DNA of 12,593 nt from Larix sibirica (Eukaryota > Streptophyta > Pinopsida > Pinales > Pinaceae), in the NCBI GenBank assembly GCA_004151065.3, contig NWUY0304816518.1, positions 1 to 12,593 of the forward strand. Direction: 5' to 3'. The stretch's first letter is position 1. Every line of letters begins with the position of its first letter. The notes beneath the pieces were generated by a model. That model saw only the letters and a program-made list of their open reading frames with translations. It made no database searches and had not been told where the DNA came from. Below are positions 1 through 8,319 of this stretch, piece by piece. A program made the position numbers and the translations under genes.

Positions 1-130
1 TAGGGGTTTTGGCCCATTTTAAGACGACCCAGATCGTCGAAATTCCAAAAAAATAACCAAAAACAGATAGAACTGTGCCTGACTGAAAAACCACTCACCA
101 GGACGATTTGAGTGCCCCATATCACACTCC

Positions 131-555
131 GTCACATTCACATTTATATTATTTTGTAATTGTAACTGTTTCTAGCTATGTTTGATATTGTACAGTAAAA
201 GGTATTGATATTGCACTGTAAAAGGTATTGATATTGCACCCATCTCCTGTGTCACATTTATATCATTCTGTCATCGTCACTTTTCCAATCAATGTTGGAC
301 AAGTTTACTATGTCACATTCACATTTATATTATTTTTTAATTGTAACTTTTTCTTAACTATGTTTGATATTGTACTGTAAAAGGTTTCCATCTCCTGTGT
401 CACATTTATATCATTCTGTCATCGTCACTTTTCCAATCAACGTTGGATAAGTTTTTCCACCCACTGTGTCAGATTCACATTTATATAACCCACTGTGTCA
501 CATTCACGTTTATATAATTTTGTAATTGTAACTTTTTCTAGCCAAGTTTGACAAG
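131..555. repeat. AT-rich imperfect tandem repeats (two long copies, two partial)
   Basis: Two long copies, 131-306 and 312-454, both begin GTCACATTCACATTTATATT and end near AAGTTT. Both carry the words TTGTAACT, TATGTTTGATATTGTAC, CATCTCCTGTGTCACATTTA and TCATCGTCACTTTTCCAATC. The second is about 33 bp shorter because it lacks an internal duplication. Partial copies follow at 468-487 and 497-555. The copies have diverged by scattered substitutions, so the array is not recent. No reading frame is maintained. It could be nuclear satellite-like or intronic sequence that arrived together with the reductase pseudogene beside it; that link is inference. Confidence 0.85.
198..239. repeat. 23 bp minisatellite inside the first repeat copy
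   Basis: AAAGGTATTGATATTGCAC occurs at 198-216 and again at 221-239, giving a 23 bp period with CTGTA as spacer. A further degenerate unit (TGATATTGTACAGTA) lies just upstream at 183-197. The second long copy of the larger repeat lacks this expansion, so the minisatellite arose or was lost after the larger duplication. Confidence 0.8.
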
Positions 556-975
556 TGAAGGAGGTGATTTTTGCAAATGTTGAAAAAAAAAATCTGTGCA
601 CTCTTTACTTTTTTATCTTTTGAAAGATGTTGGTAACCAATTAAACATATAGGGAATACTAAGTTTCAAGTAACTAATTATGAGAAGATCAAGAGTAGAT
701 TTCATAACCTCTTCAAAAGAAAGATGTCAGGCTGTCACTTCCGGTTCATAACTACTTGAACTAACTTGTTTGACTAACACTAACAATTAAAAGTAACAAA
801 ATAAAATATAGAAGAACCACTTTAAGCAATCATGTCATATAAAAATGGCATTTCAGTATGAAAATTCTTACCACGGTGCTAAAGTGTTAATATTGGCTTG
901 AGCACTTTCTGAATAATAAAGTGGAAATATTGTCTAAGCACTTACAATAATCACTGGATTTACAAGTTCACAGAA
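556..975. other. AT-rich stretch without a gene, possibly intron remnant
   Basis: No convincing reading frame, RNA gene or repeat is visible. The stretch lies just past the last recognisable exon piece of the minus-strand reductase pseudogene. It may therefore be the next intron of that gene, or flanking nuclear DNA, but nothing in the sequence proves this. Confidence 0.4.
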
Positions 976-979
976 TTTA

Positions 980-2263
980 CAACAAATATAAGTGATTTAC
1001 CAGTAAGTGTAGCATGCGTTACCAGTCGACATATGGATAAAACGTTGGGCATTTGCACAGCATTTGCGAAATTCCACAAGGTTATAAACTCCAGTTGTGT
1101 TGGTTTCCAGAGCAACGTCATACCTGGAACATTCCATTTACAGTGAGCAGATAACACATATCAAGCATTACCGATAGAAAGAATATAATAAATTTTCTTT
1201 CCTGTAATGAAGCTGGCCAGTTTGATTGAAATTCTCACATAACATTGCATGTTCAAATATCAATCAAAGTCTGGTTAGATGTGTAAATCGTACAAAAACC
1301 TTTCATCAAATGTAGTAGTGGCTGCCGAGCTGACAATGACATCTACTTCCTTCATGAGCAAATCGGCCATATGTTCATCTATTCCAAGATTATGTTTCGT
1401 CATATTACCCGCTACAGGAACCAGTCTTTTCAACATGAATTCTTCGAATTCATCACCATAAGTTTCACGTAAACAACATTATAATAAACTGATTCCATTG
1501 CACCAATAAATAGTGTAGATTGCTTATCTACAAATTGCCTAAATCAATCAATGTACAGCTAAAAGAGCCAAGTAGTAAAGAACTACATCTGGAAATTCAA
1601 GGGCAAGATTGAACTTACTTCATTCCTCAATCTCTTTAATGCGGCCGTAGAATCGTCAGCCCTGATTATCAAAAACAGCTTCCCTATATCTGGCTGCATC
1701 CTTAATATTTTCTCTATCAGCACTGCACATATCAAAAGCATCATTTGATTAGCAAGTTTGATATCTACTAAAAGTATAATAGAATTAGAAACAATAATCT
1801 AGGGAACTTGCCCTGTACCTTTTGCAACAAAACCAGTGGCACCTGTGATGAGAAAGTTCTTATCCTTCATAAAATCTACAATTCCAAGGCCCTTGCATGG
1901 AGCTATAGAAGAAATGCTTCTTACATCAATACTCTCCTTATTTTCCAGGCTGGTTCTTGTGGCCTCCATTAACCCGCTTGAACTTCTGTCATCTGAGATC
2001 AAAGTAGCTTCCGAAGTACGGATTTCATGTTTTGTAATGACCAGAGATAAGTCGTCGGAAGCTACTGTTTGGCCGCAAAATCGATTGTGTGTTATCGATT
2101 TCTTGCCTTTCTTGATGCTTATCAACAAAGAGTTGGACATAGTCCCAGGGAGAGGGAACTTTTTCTTGATTGGGAGTAGCAATTCGGATTTCTTATCGAA
2201 ATATCTAGCAGAAAAATTATCCAAAGCAAGCACTGGACGTAGAAACACTTGTGATGCGGCCAT
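980..2263 (-). pseudogene. Truncated MS2-type fatty acyl-CoA reductase pseudogene with introns
   Basis: The intact family reduces plastid fatty acyl substrates to fatty alcohols for pollen wall (sporopollenin) lipids, using NAD(P)H. Exon 1 (1819-2263) starts with ATG. It has a long basic, Ser-rich N-terminus of transit-peptide type and then the nucleotide-binding segment KNFLITGATGFVAK (glycine-rich GATGFVA). Exon 2 (1619-1722) reads LIEKILRMQPDIGKLFLIIR and continues to RLRNE. Exon 3 (about 1300-1488) contains TYGDEFEEFMLKRLVPVAGN and KEVDVIVSSAATTTFDE. Exon 4 (about 1020-1123) reads YDVALETNTTGVYNLVEF and then RFIHMST. Splice sites agree in phase: AAAG/GTACAG to GCAG/TG, GAA/GTAAGT, and AAAG/GTTTTT to CCAG/G. 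Damage includes an in-frame TAA near 1483, a phase clash at the start of exon 3, and a probable 10 bp insertion after the ST of exon 4. The catalytic YxxxK region and the C-terminal half are absent. About 280 of roughly 600 residues are represented. Family assignment is firm; the exact paralogue is not known. Confidence 0.9.
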
Positions 2264-2433
2264 GACAGATCAAATGATTTGAGACACACTGTGTTTTACA
2301 GATATGCTGGTGTAAATACAACAAAGTTTGATTTCCTGCGGGATCCGAAGGATACTAAAATTTGATAGTTGCTAAGTGAGAAACCCAGGTCTTGGGTACT
2401 TGCCAAAATTATAAAAAAATGGTGAGTAAATGA

Positions 2434-2495
2434 ATGAGTTTGGTGAGTTCATAATTATTAAAATTGTCTATTAATTGTGAACTCACCCAATTCAC
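2434..2495. repeat. Imperfect inverted repeat
   Basis: The left arm has GGTGAGTTCATAATTATT (from 2442) and the right arm AATTGTGAACTCACC (2473-2487). They pair around a core GGTGAGTTCA/TGAACTCACC of 10 bp, with weaker pairing on both sides and a short AT-rich loop. The repeat lies about 170-230 bp upstream of the reductase ATG on that gene's strand, so it would be in the old 5' flank. It could be a remnant of a small foldback element. No target duplication was identified. Confidence 0.65.
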
Positions 2496-2499
2496 TTCG

Positions 2500-3400
2500 T
2501 TTTGGTATAAGAAGGTTAAATCTGAAAAAGTGAAACAGGCTATATTCATTGGGGTAATGATTTGTTTGCAAAAGATCAGTGAAATGCCAACCGTAGGGTC
2601 TAGGGTTTGGTTATCAGAATATGTATGGCGTTATAATATTTACATGAGATTTTGCCAGATCCCGAAACAAGATAGTGGAATATCGCGCTGGCACATCAAT
2701 GGGGAACTGGTTGGTCTTTCTTCAATATGGAAAAGGTTGAATGATACAGCACCCTGAACTTAATTTTGGCAGAAACAACAATAGAACGGACAAGAATTTA
2801 GAGGCTCGTACATTTGCAGTAAAATTAGTGGAGCCGACTTACTTTACTGCGGAAAGAGGACGAGCCATCACAAGCTAGCTAGTTTTTCAAGTTCCATCCT
2901 TTGGAGTTTATAGTTCCCTCTCTTCTCTCCTTATTCCCTATTATAGCCCATTTTGACTGAGAGACTACCTCTCTTAAGAGCCCCTATTTATTATAATAGT
3001 AATAAGGTAAGCTTTAACGCTGCTAAACGGTATGAAACACTTAACGTAGGAGCCCTATTCTTAAAAGGGCATTTCAATTTGATACATTTATAACCTTATT
3101 GGTTCAATGCGTTGAAGGTCATGTGGACTTGCCAAAACATTTACTCCATTATACATACGTAATAACTGAACCGGCTAAAAACATGATAATTGAAAATCGA
3201 GATAGGCACTTTCACTTTAACAGGAAAATTCACCTGGCCTAAAAATAGATATAATTAGATGCGCGTTAAAGCTTAGATATGGCGTTATAGTGAATGGGTT
3301 CCATATATAACTTCTTGATAGAAAAGCAATGCCTTAAAAAGATAGGGAAAAAGGAACCTTTAATTTAAGGCCTTAAAAGAACGATGAATTTGCCTTAAAA
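2500..3400. other. Gene-free stretch
   Basis: One open frame of 97 codons exists at 2464-2757, but it begins at TTG and has no recognisable motif. From about 2880 the texture changes to phrases such as CTCTTAAGAGCCCC and repeated GCCTTAAAA words, which resemble plant mitochondrial spacer. The junction between the nuclear-like insert and this DNA probably lies somewhere between 2760 and 2900. I see no tRNA or rRNA here. Confidence 0.4.
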
Positions 3401-3408
3401 GCTCGCGC

Positions 3409-3428
3409 GCCCCTAGATGGTTAGGGGC
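3409..3428. other. Perfect 7 bp hairpin
   Basis: GCCCCTA (3409-3415) pairs with TAGGGGC (3422-3428) around the loop GATGGT. Small GC-rich perfect hairpins of this kind are common in plant mitochondrial spacers, where they can mark transcript ends. No U-run follows, so a bacterial-type terminator is not supported. Confidence 0.7.
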
Positions 3429-3500
3429 TTTCAAGCAGCCTCCGTTTGCAGGGTTGGGCTGGCACGTTTTCGAGGAAGGACTAGAGCTCCGATGGCTTGC

Positions 3501-3521
3501 TCTTTTTCTTTTTCTTTTTCT
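3501..3521. repeat. CTTTTT pyrimidine run
   Basis: Three successive CTTTTT units form an uninterrupted pyrimidine tract on the plus strand, just after a moderately GC-rich segment (about 3400-3490). It is a simple-sequence repeat. Confidence 0.85.
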
Positions 3522-3539
3522 TATGTGAGAAACTCAGGA

Positions 3540-4285
3540 TAATTGGATGGAACTCTGCCTGTAGAGGGAGACTGGACTTTGGTTTTTCATTTCTGTAGTT
3601 GCAAGTCTCTCCTGTATGAGCTCCTCTACTTGATTGGGCATCAATTACAGATCAAATTCCCGTCCCTTCCATTCGAGAGCCATCTGCCCGGATACGAATC
3701 CAATTCCTATAGACCGAGTGTACCTAACTGAAGCAAATAATCCAGCAGTTCACATTAAATAATCTACACTATTGAAATAAACTCGTTTAAAATAAGTATA
3801 GTCAGAAGATACAGATTTTTAGGTCGGACAGAGGAGGGGAATTCACATCCATGCACTTTAACATATTATGTCAGGCAAATCGGATCGAGCTTATCTCGTT
3901 TCAAGCTAGCTACATGAGTACTGAGATTAGTTCAAAAGTTACTGGATGGGAAGGGACATGTCGATCCGAGTAAACAATTGGATTTGGAACTACTCTCACT
4001 TATTCCTATACAACTGGTAGATACCGGTCTCAATCTGGGTTAGGCAACTAGGGAAATCTGGGACATAAAGGGGTGCAGCGGGCTCTCTAATCAATAGGAT
4101 CTGCGCTGGCTGCTACTAGGCCCAAATATTGATATAAATGGGATATGACTAAGGATATAGGAGGGATACTGAGCGAAATAGTAGCCCCGAAACAGGCTAT
4201 GACTGTCTATAGGTCGAGATTTAGTTTATCGGAGTGCCTTTTTGTTGGATAAACTAGGCGTGTGCAAAAAGTCAGAACAGCTAGA
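3540..4285. other. Gene-free spacer
   Basis: The only open frame (3543-3731, 62 codons) begins at TTG; the nearby ATG frame at 3547 closes after five codons. No known plant mitochondrial exon, tRNA or plastid gene could be recognised on either strand. Confidence 0.4.
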
Positions 4286-4288
4286 TAA

Positions 4289-4483
4289 TTAGGTGGTGGT
4301 CCTGGCCCTGGAACAGGATCAACTAGCTCATATGCTGATGCTGAATCAAATTCGTAAACTCGCAATGGTACTGGATCTTTACCTGCTAAAAGCGGTGGTG
4401 AAGCTGGAACTTCAACTTCGGGTATGTCTCGAGGTATGCTTTTGGATTCAATGAATGATATTTTTATTCACAATCTTATGTAA
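4289..4483 (+). pseudogene. Gly/Ser/Thr-rich coding-like tract, segment 1
   Basis: I do not recognise a family. One frame begins after TAA (4286) and reads GGGPGPGTGSTSSYADAESN, then a TAA at 4355, then NGTGSLPAKSGGEAGTSTSG and MLLDSMNDIFIHNLM, before TAA at 4481. Codons are strongly biased to the pattern G/A-N-T (GGT, GCT, ACT, TCA), which gives a clear three-base rhythm. The end, SMNDIF, resembles SMNDLL near the end of the longer tract at 5362-6087, suggesting a common origin. It may be a decayed low-complexity gene or a chance product of simple GGT/GCT repeats. Confidence 0.35.
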
Positions 4484-4663
4484 AGTTACTATTCTTAAAT
4501 TACCAATTCATATACTTAATATTATTTCAACTTTTGTTCCTGTAATTCCCACTTGAACTCAGTACCATATAGCGTTTTTCGGGAAATGCGCATATCTACC
4601 AGCTAACCTTGTTCCGGGAAATTGCACATGCCATAGTGTTTTGATCAAAAGTACATCCCATAT

Positions 4664-4882
4664 AGTTACGATATTTTACACATATATACCTGTTCCGTTG
4701 TCCTTGCTCTTGTTGGCTTTGCTACCAATGATGGTTATTCAACGGTAGCTTCCGGATCGGGACCTCAATCTGCATATGGAAATGGATTTGGATCCACGAC
4801 TGGGTCAAATGCAACCGCCTGTGCTTACTCTGCTTCTTCTATGCTAGCTTTTTCCGGGGATGCACTTAGAACTGATTCATAA
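4664..4882 (+). pseudogene. Gly/Ser/Ala-rich coding-like tract, segment 2
   Basis: Open for 72 codons from after TAG (4661) to TAA (4880-4882), without an early ATG. The translation contains LALVGFATNDGYSTVASGSG, then GNGFGSTTGSNATACAYSAS, and ends GDALRTDS. It is in the same frame as the tract ending at 4483, which lies 180 bp upstream. Composition (Gly, Ser, Thr, Ala) matches that segment, so both may be parts of one broken sequence. No homologue is recognised. Confidence 0.35.
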
Positions 4883-5359
4883 TTGAGTAAGAAGTTACCA
4901 ATCTAATGTGGGCCTATTTGAGGGGAAGTTTGATGGATTTTGGGGGTCACTGAGAGTATATTTTATGTTTTGTTATCTATATAAGTTATGAGTGTAACCC
5001 CCAAATATTCATATCGTAGCATAAGATAAGCCAAATGAAATACTCCCACCCACTAAAGTTCCCCGATGTTTGTATAAGGGAATAGCATATGTGGTTGGCA
5101 CATCTGCAATTACTAAATCCTTGATGACAAACTTCCTTAGTATTTTAGCAACCCTCAGAACCAAGTCTTTAATCATCCCCAAGCATAGGATACTCTTAGA
5201 ATCAAAGGAATACAAGTGCTTATACAACCTTTATATATATAACCCTATTTTTAATCCACTCTATTCCCTAAGTAACTACTATATATTACCCATAAAAGCG
5301 TGTATCTCTATTTTTTCGAAACCACCGCATCATATATAATGCAAAAAATCCCTTGTACT

Positions 5360-5475
5360 AACACGGATCGAAGGCGAACTCGCTGGAGATAGGAACGGGT
5401 GTCTGCCGGGGAGCTACCGCTTGTGACCCCGGAAAAATGAAAACTAGGGCGAGGCCTGCAAAGCCTCGTCGCACA
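5360..5475. other. GC-rich block with two stable hairpins
   Basis: CCGGGG (5406-5411) pairs with CCCCGG (5427-5432) around a 15-base loop. CGAGGC (5450-5455) pairs with GCCTCG (5463-5468) around CTGCAAA. The block is clearly richer in GC than the DNA immediately upstream (about 5230-5350), which is very AT-rich. It could be a structured RNA element, a broken intron or rRNA piece, or a transcript-end element. I could not match it to tRNA, 5S rRNA or a group II intron domain V. Confidence 0.5.
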
Positions 5476-6087
5476 CCGACAGGTATACGTTTGAGGGGAC
5501 CACGGCTAGAGACCTTGCTGAAAGATATGAGGGGTGCTGGTTCAAGGTAAACGACAGGAACTGGTGCTGGTTATACAACTGGTTCAAGGTCTTAAACTTA
5601 ATCACCCGAATCAACAGCTTCTTCTTCGACAGGTGCTGAAACTGGGTCTACTAGGTCTACTTATGCTTATGCTTTTAGGTTTCAATATCTATGTGTTGGG
5701 GGTGCTTCTTCGACTGCTTTATAAACAGCTTCATCGACTGCTGAATATACATCACATGCTGCTAGGTCTACTAAATCAACCGTATAAACTGCTTCTTAGA
5801 CTGCTTTATCCCGATCACTAGTACCTGGCTTTGTTCTTGCTTCTTAAGCTGCTGGATAAAAGATTGGTTCAAGTAAAACAACAGGAGCTAGTGCTGGTGG
5901 TGTTGGTACTGCTGCTAGCTTTGATGCTGCTGGTACTGTATAAGCTTATGCTGGTGGTGGTTCTAAGTAAACAGGTGCTTTCGCTGGCATAATATCAGGG
6001 GCAGGCAAAGTAACATCTATGAACGATCTTCTTGGATACCTATCCATATCGTTGTATCGGAAATCGGATTCTCATTCAAGCCATTAA
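5362..6087 (+). pseudogene. Long Ala/Ser/Thr/Gly-rich coding-like tract interrupted by stops
   Basis: A single frame keeps three-base rhythm for about 725 bp. It begins Arg/Lys-rich: from ATG at 5437, MKTRARPAKPRRTPTGIRLR is followed by a stretch ending KDMRGAGSR. It then becomes Gly/Ala/Ser/Thr-rich, for example TTGTGAGYTTGSRS, ESTASSSTGAETGSTRSTYA, TTGASAGGVGTAASFDAAGT and TSMNDLLGYLSIS. Ten internal stops lie in this frame (TAA at 5548, 5593, 5599, 5722, 5785, 5845, 5857, 5941, 5968; TAG at 5797) and the frame ends at TAA 6085. No indel is needed to hold the frame, which is odd for an old pseudogene. The +1 frame at 5534-5821 is an open Leu-rich shadow of the same GCT/ACT bias. Source and function are unknown. 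Confidence 0.4.
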
Positions 6088-6610
6088 TGCATGCACCCTT
6101 CTGAATAATACTTCCTTTTTCACTACCGCATTGAAGGCACTTACTTGTGAATGGGAATTCATCAATAAAAGTGTCCAGCCTTATATAAAATAATAGGGAT
6201 TTTATGCTATCCGTGATGCTCTAATAAATGGAAAACCATATCTCATTTTATCCACCTGCCCGCTATACCATATCGTATCTATATTGGAATGGGAACGAAT
6301 GAAGACCCTTACCACCGTTACCGGCTCCGGGCCTGTTGATATTGCAATTTGGGGCAACAACTAGATCTCTCCATTGACCTATGTAGTAGAAGCAGCTCCT
6401 CATTCAAGAGCTCCAGTAGATCTGCATTATTGAGTGCGCAAAATACTGCTGATCTGGAATAAGCGATCCATATGATTAACCGGAGAGCTCGGGGAGCTAC
6501 AGCTGGACCCAGATTATGAGCATAGAAGATCCATGACACGGTTGTAATGTACCCATAACCGGTCCACAGAACCGGAGATATAGATAAGGGCTTCAGTAAT
6601 AACGACTCTC
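6088..6610. other. Spacer without a recognised gene
   Basis: A minus-strand frame at 6318-6539 (73 codons, ATG start) reads MSWIFYAHNLGPAVAPRALR at its start and then has a Leu-rich middle. It shows no known motif and lies within the same low-complexity neighbourhood, so I do not call it a gene. Nothing else is visible. Confidence 0.35.
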
Positions 6611-6615
6611 GCCGG

Positions 6616-6825
6616 ATGAGCCTTGTCTTGATGCCAACCCCAATCCATTATCCCTTCATATTTAGGGTTCTTAGCTTTACCTCTAGTTGTTATTCTGGGA
6701 ATGAGCCCTACAGCACCACGTCCTTTTACAATGCTAGAGAGAGGATAGCAGGAGCAACTTCGCCACTTGCCACGAAGGGCGCCACTTATAATATTTCAAG
6801 TGCCCACTCTAGGCTAACGAAGTAG
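6616..6825 (+). CDS. Doubtful 69-codon open reading frame
   Basis: ATG start and TAG stop. The second half, ARERIAGATSPLATKGATYN, has the Ala/Thr/Ser/Gly bias of the neighbouring broken tracts, so this may be another decayed segment of the same source. The first half is hydrophobic (MPTPIHYPFIFRVLSFTSS). Plant mitochondrial genes lack a Shine-Dalgarno signal, so the start cannot be tested that way. No homologue is recognised; chance is a fair explanation. Confidence 0.15.
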   Translation: MSLVLMPTPIHYPFIFRVLSFTSSCYSGNEPYSTTSFYNARERIAGATSPLATKGATYNISSAHSRLTK

Positions 6826-6964
6826 TAGCTACACACAAGTAAGAAGCACCTACTGATTATCGCATATACCTCTCCTTGTGCTAACACCATATAATACAAT
6901 CTGATCCTTTGTAAGGAGAGTGGGTGGACCAGGTTTATATAATATAAGCCTGCATCCTTGCTAG

Positions 6965-7414
6965 TTCGAAAGCGCACCCATTTACCCAGAAGCAATTGAC
7001 GCGGCACCTGTTGTTAAAACAAAGGTGTCTCTGCGCTCAGTCCCATATCCAGTGGTCGGGGTTAAAGCAGTGAAGACAGAGGCAAGCGCAACAGGTAAAC
7101 GCAAGGTTGAGTCGACGGTTGGTACAGAAGCAAGGGTGGTAGCAGGAGATAAGGTAGCTACTTATTATGACCCAGTGCCAGTTGATTCATATCTAGTTCC
7201 AGCTTCCTCTCGCACAATTTCATATCCTCCAAGGGCAGATACAGGTGCATATTGAGCTTTTGCATCTCCAGTAGCGAAGCTAGCATTTGAGCCGGCATCC
7301 CTTCGGGTTATAGATCGAAATCGAGATTCATTTGCAGAAGATTTCAATCCCGCAGATCCCGCTAGAGCGAAGGCGCAGGCCACATCCCTTTCGGATCGAG
7401 ATATACCCAGTTAG
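6965..7414 (+). pseudogene. Ala/Pro/Val/Lys-rich coding-like tract with one TGA
   Basis: Open from after TAG (6962) to TAG at about 7412, with only TGA at 7253 inside. The translation begins FESAPIYPEAIDAAPVVKTK and continues with VPYPVVGVKAV, YDPVPVDSYLVPASS, SPVAKLAFEPASLRVIDRNR and DPARAKAQA. Codon use is regular and rich in GCA, GTT and CCA. It shares a PVAK-type peptide with the following tract, in other frames, which suggests repeated coding units that later suffered indels. No family is recognised. If the TGA is ignored it would encode about 150 residues; there is no ATG near the start (a GTG lies at 7025). Confidence 0.35.
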
Positions 7415-7566
7415 ATACCAAGATCGAGAGCTAGCATCACTACCGCCTGGAGCAGTTTACCTAGTTTACCGAACAGAAGCACTAGTTTAAAAGCCAGTTT
7501 GTAAAGGCATCAGAGACGGTTCGAAAGCCAGTTGCAAAGCTAATTGTTCGAGAGCGCACCCATTTA
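6965..7566. repeat. 20 bp direct repeat inside the Ala/Pro/Val tracts
   Basis: TTCGAAAGCGCACCCATTTA at 6965-6984 recurs as TTCGAGAGCGCACCCATTTA at 7547-7566 (19 of 20 identical). The two copies bracket the tract between them and lie in different frames relative to the coding-like rhythm. Confidence 0.75.
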
Positions 7567-7916
7567 AGTGCTAGTTGGAAATAAAGTGGCATAACTAGGT
7601 AATAGCATAAAAAGCACCAGTGGCAAAACGAGCATACGACGTGTCGTCACACCTCGGTCATGTAAGGAAAGGCGCTTTTACCGGAGCTGGTAGGGCTGGT
7701 GGACAATAATTATCGCAATAAGCAGTCCTATTTATAGCTGCTGTTATAAAAAAATTATCCGCACGAGAAAGACAAGCCGGAGCTGCTGTTACACAATTAT
7801 CGTCGCTATACTCCCTAAACGGAGCTGCTACCCTATCAATATCAGCCGCGCAATATTCAGTCCTAACCGGATCTGTCAGTCAATCATTCATCTGCGCGAG
7901 AGATCCTGGGGCCTGA
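7500..7916 (+). pseudogene. Second Ala/Val/Gly-rich coding-like tract
   Basis: Near 7504-7572 one frame reads ASETVRKPVAKLIVRERTHL. From 7611 another frame reads APVAKRAYDVSSHLGHVRKG then AFTGAGRAGGQ, with TAA at 7707 and 7719. It stays open for 64 codons from 7722 to TGA at 7914, including RQAGAAVTQLSSLYSLNGAA. The GGAGCTGCT and CAATTATCG words recur here, for example GGAGCTGGT (7683) and GGAGCTGCTGTTACACAATT. It appears to be the same kind of broken, repeat-derived sequence as its upstream neighbour. Product unknown. Confidence 0.3.
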
Positions 7917-8124
7917 GTTGTTGCACAATCATTAGTACGATAAACAGTGCTAAGCAAAAGCTTAGATAGAAAGAACCGGTGCGAGCGAAAGCGATATAGC
8001 CGCCGGAGCGCGTGGAGATCAAACCTAGAATTGGATCGTGTAGTAAAAAGAATGGAGTCAATGGGGTCGGATCTGGAGAATAAATAGTTGTGAGTGGGTC
8101 AATAAAAAGAAAGATGGAAGGCAT
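7888..8124 (-). CDS. Doubtful 78-codon ORF with a possible membrane segment
   Basis: ATG start on the minus strand. The N-terminus is MPSIFLFIDPLTTIYSPDPT and a hydrophobic stretch FYLSFCLALFIVLMIVQQ near residues 52-69 could cross a membrane. Small membrane ORFs of unknown function are common in plant mitochondria, some tied to male sterility, but nothing here resembles a known mitochondrial gene piece. It partly overlaps the end of a coding-like tract on the other strand. Likely chance. Confidence 0.15.
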   Translation of the reverse strand: MPSIFLFIDPLTTIYSPDPTPLTPFFLLHDPILGLISTRSGGYIAFARTGSFYLSFCLALFIVLMIVQQLRPQDLSRR

Positions 8125-8315
8125 GGCAAAGAAAGAAAGAGCGAAGCGAGCGTAGGGTTTAGCGGGTAAATAGGGTGTTTATATATTATTATTGTGGGTA
8201 AACCGGGGCGGGCCAAGGAAATAAGAAAGCAGCGAAAGCGAGCTAAAGCAAAGCATGGCCCCTGGCTTACTTGGCTGCTTCCCCGGCTTCCACCGCTCGT
8301 TCGGGCTAAATAATA
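8125..8315. other. Mitochondrial-spacer-like segment rich in AGCGAAAGCG words
   Basis: Recurring purine words such as AAGCAGCGAAAGCGAGC, AGCGAAGCGAGCG and AGCTAAAGCAAAGC are followed by a GC-richer part (GGCTGCTTCCCCGGCTTCC). This texture is typical of plant mitochondrial intergenic DNA. It ends where the retrotransposon fragment begins. No gene is visible. Confidence 0.45.
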
Positions 8316-8319
8316 TTGC

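Noticed and set aside
1836-2282. 148-codon plus-strand ORF
   Set aside because: Antisense shadow of reductase exon 1, whose minus-strand translation matches a known family.
2464-2757. 97-codon plus-strand ORF
   Set aside because: Starts at TTG, has no recognisable motif, and lies in the upstream flank of the minus-strand pseudogene, overlapping one arm of the inverted repeat.
3409-3428. Rho-independent terminator
   Set aside because: The stem is perfect but no T-run follows, and there is no gene upstream to end.
5009-5339. Overlapping ORFs on both strands (72 and 89 codons)
   Set aside because: Both lie in AT-rich sequence, show no family motif, and mirror each other; neither is clearly coding.
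5360-5475. Possible tRNA, 5S rRNA or group II intron domain V
   Set aside because: The two hairpins do not form a cloverleaf, the 5S core words are missing, and the domain V pattern is not present.
5534-5821. 95-codon Leu-rich ORF on the plus strand
   Set aside because: It is the shifted reading of the GCT/ACT/GGT-biased tract and starts at GTG; its Leu richness follows from reading CTG/CTT out of the GCTG words.
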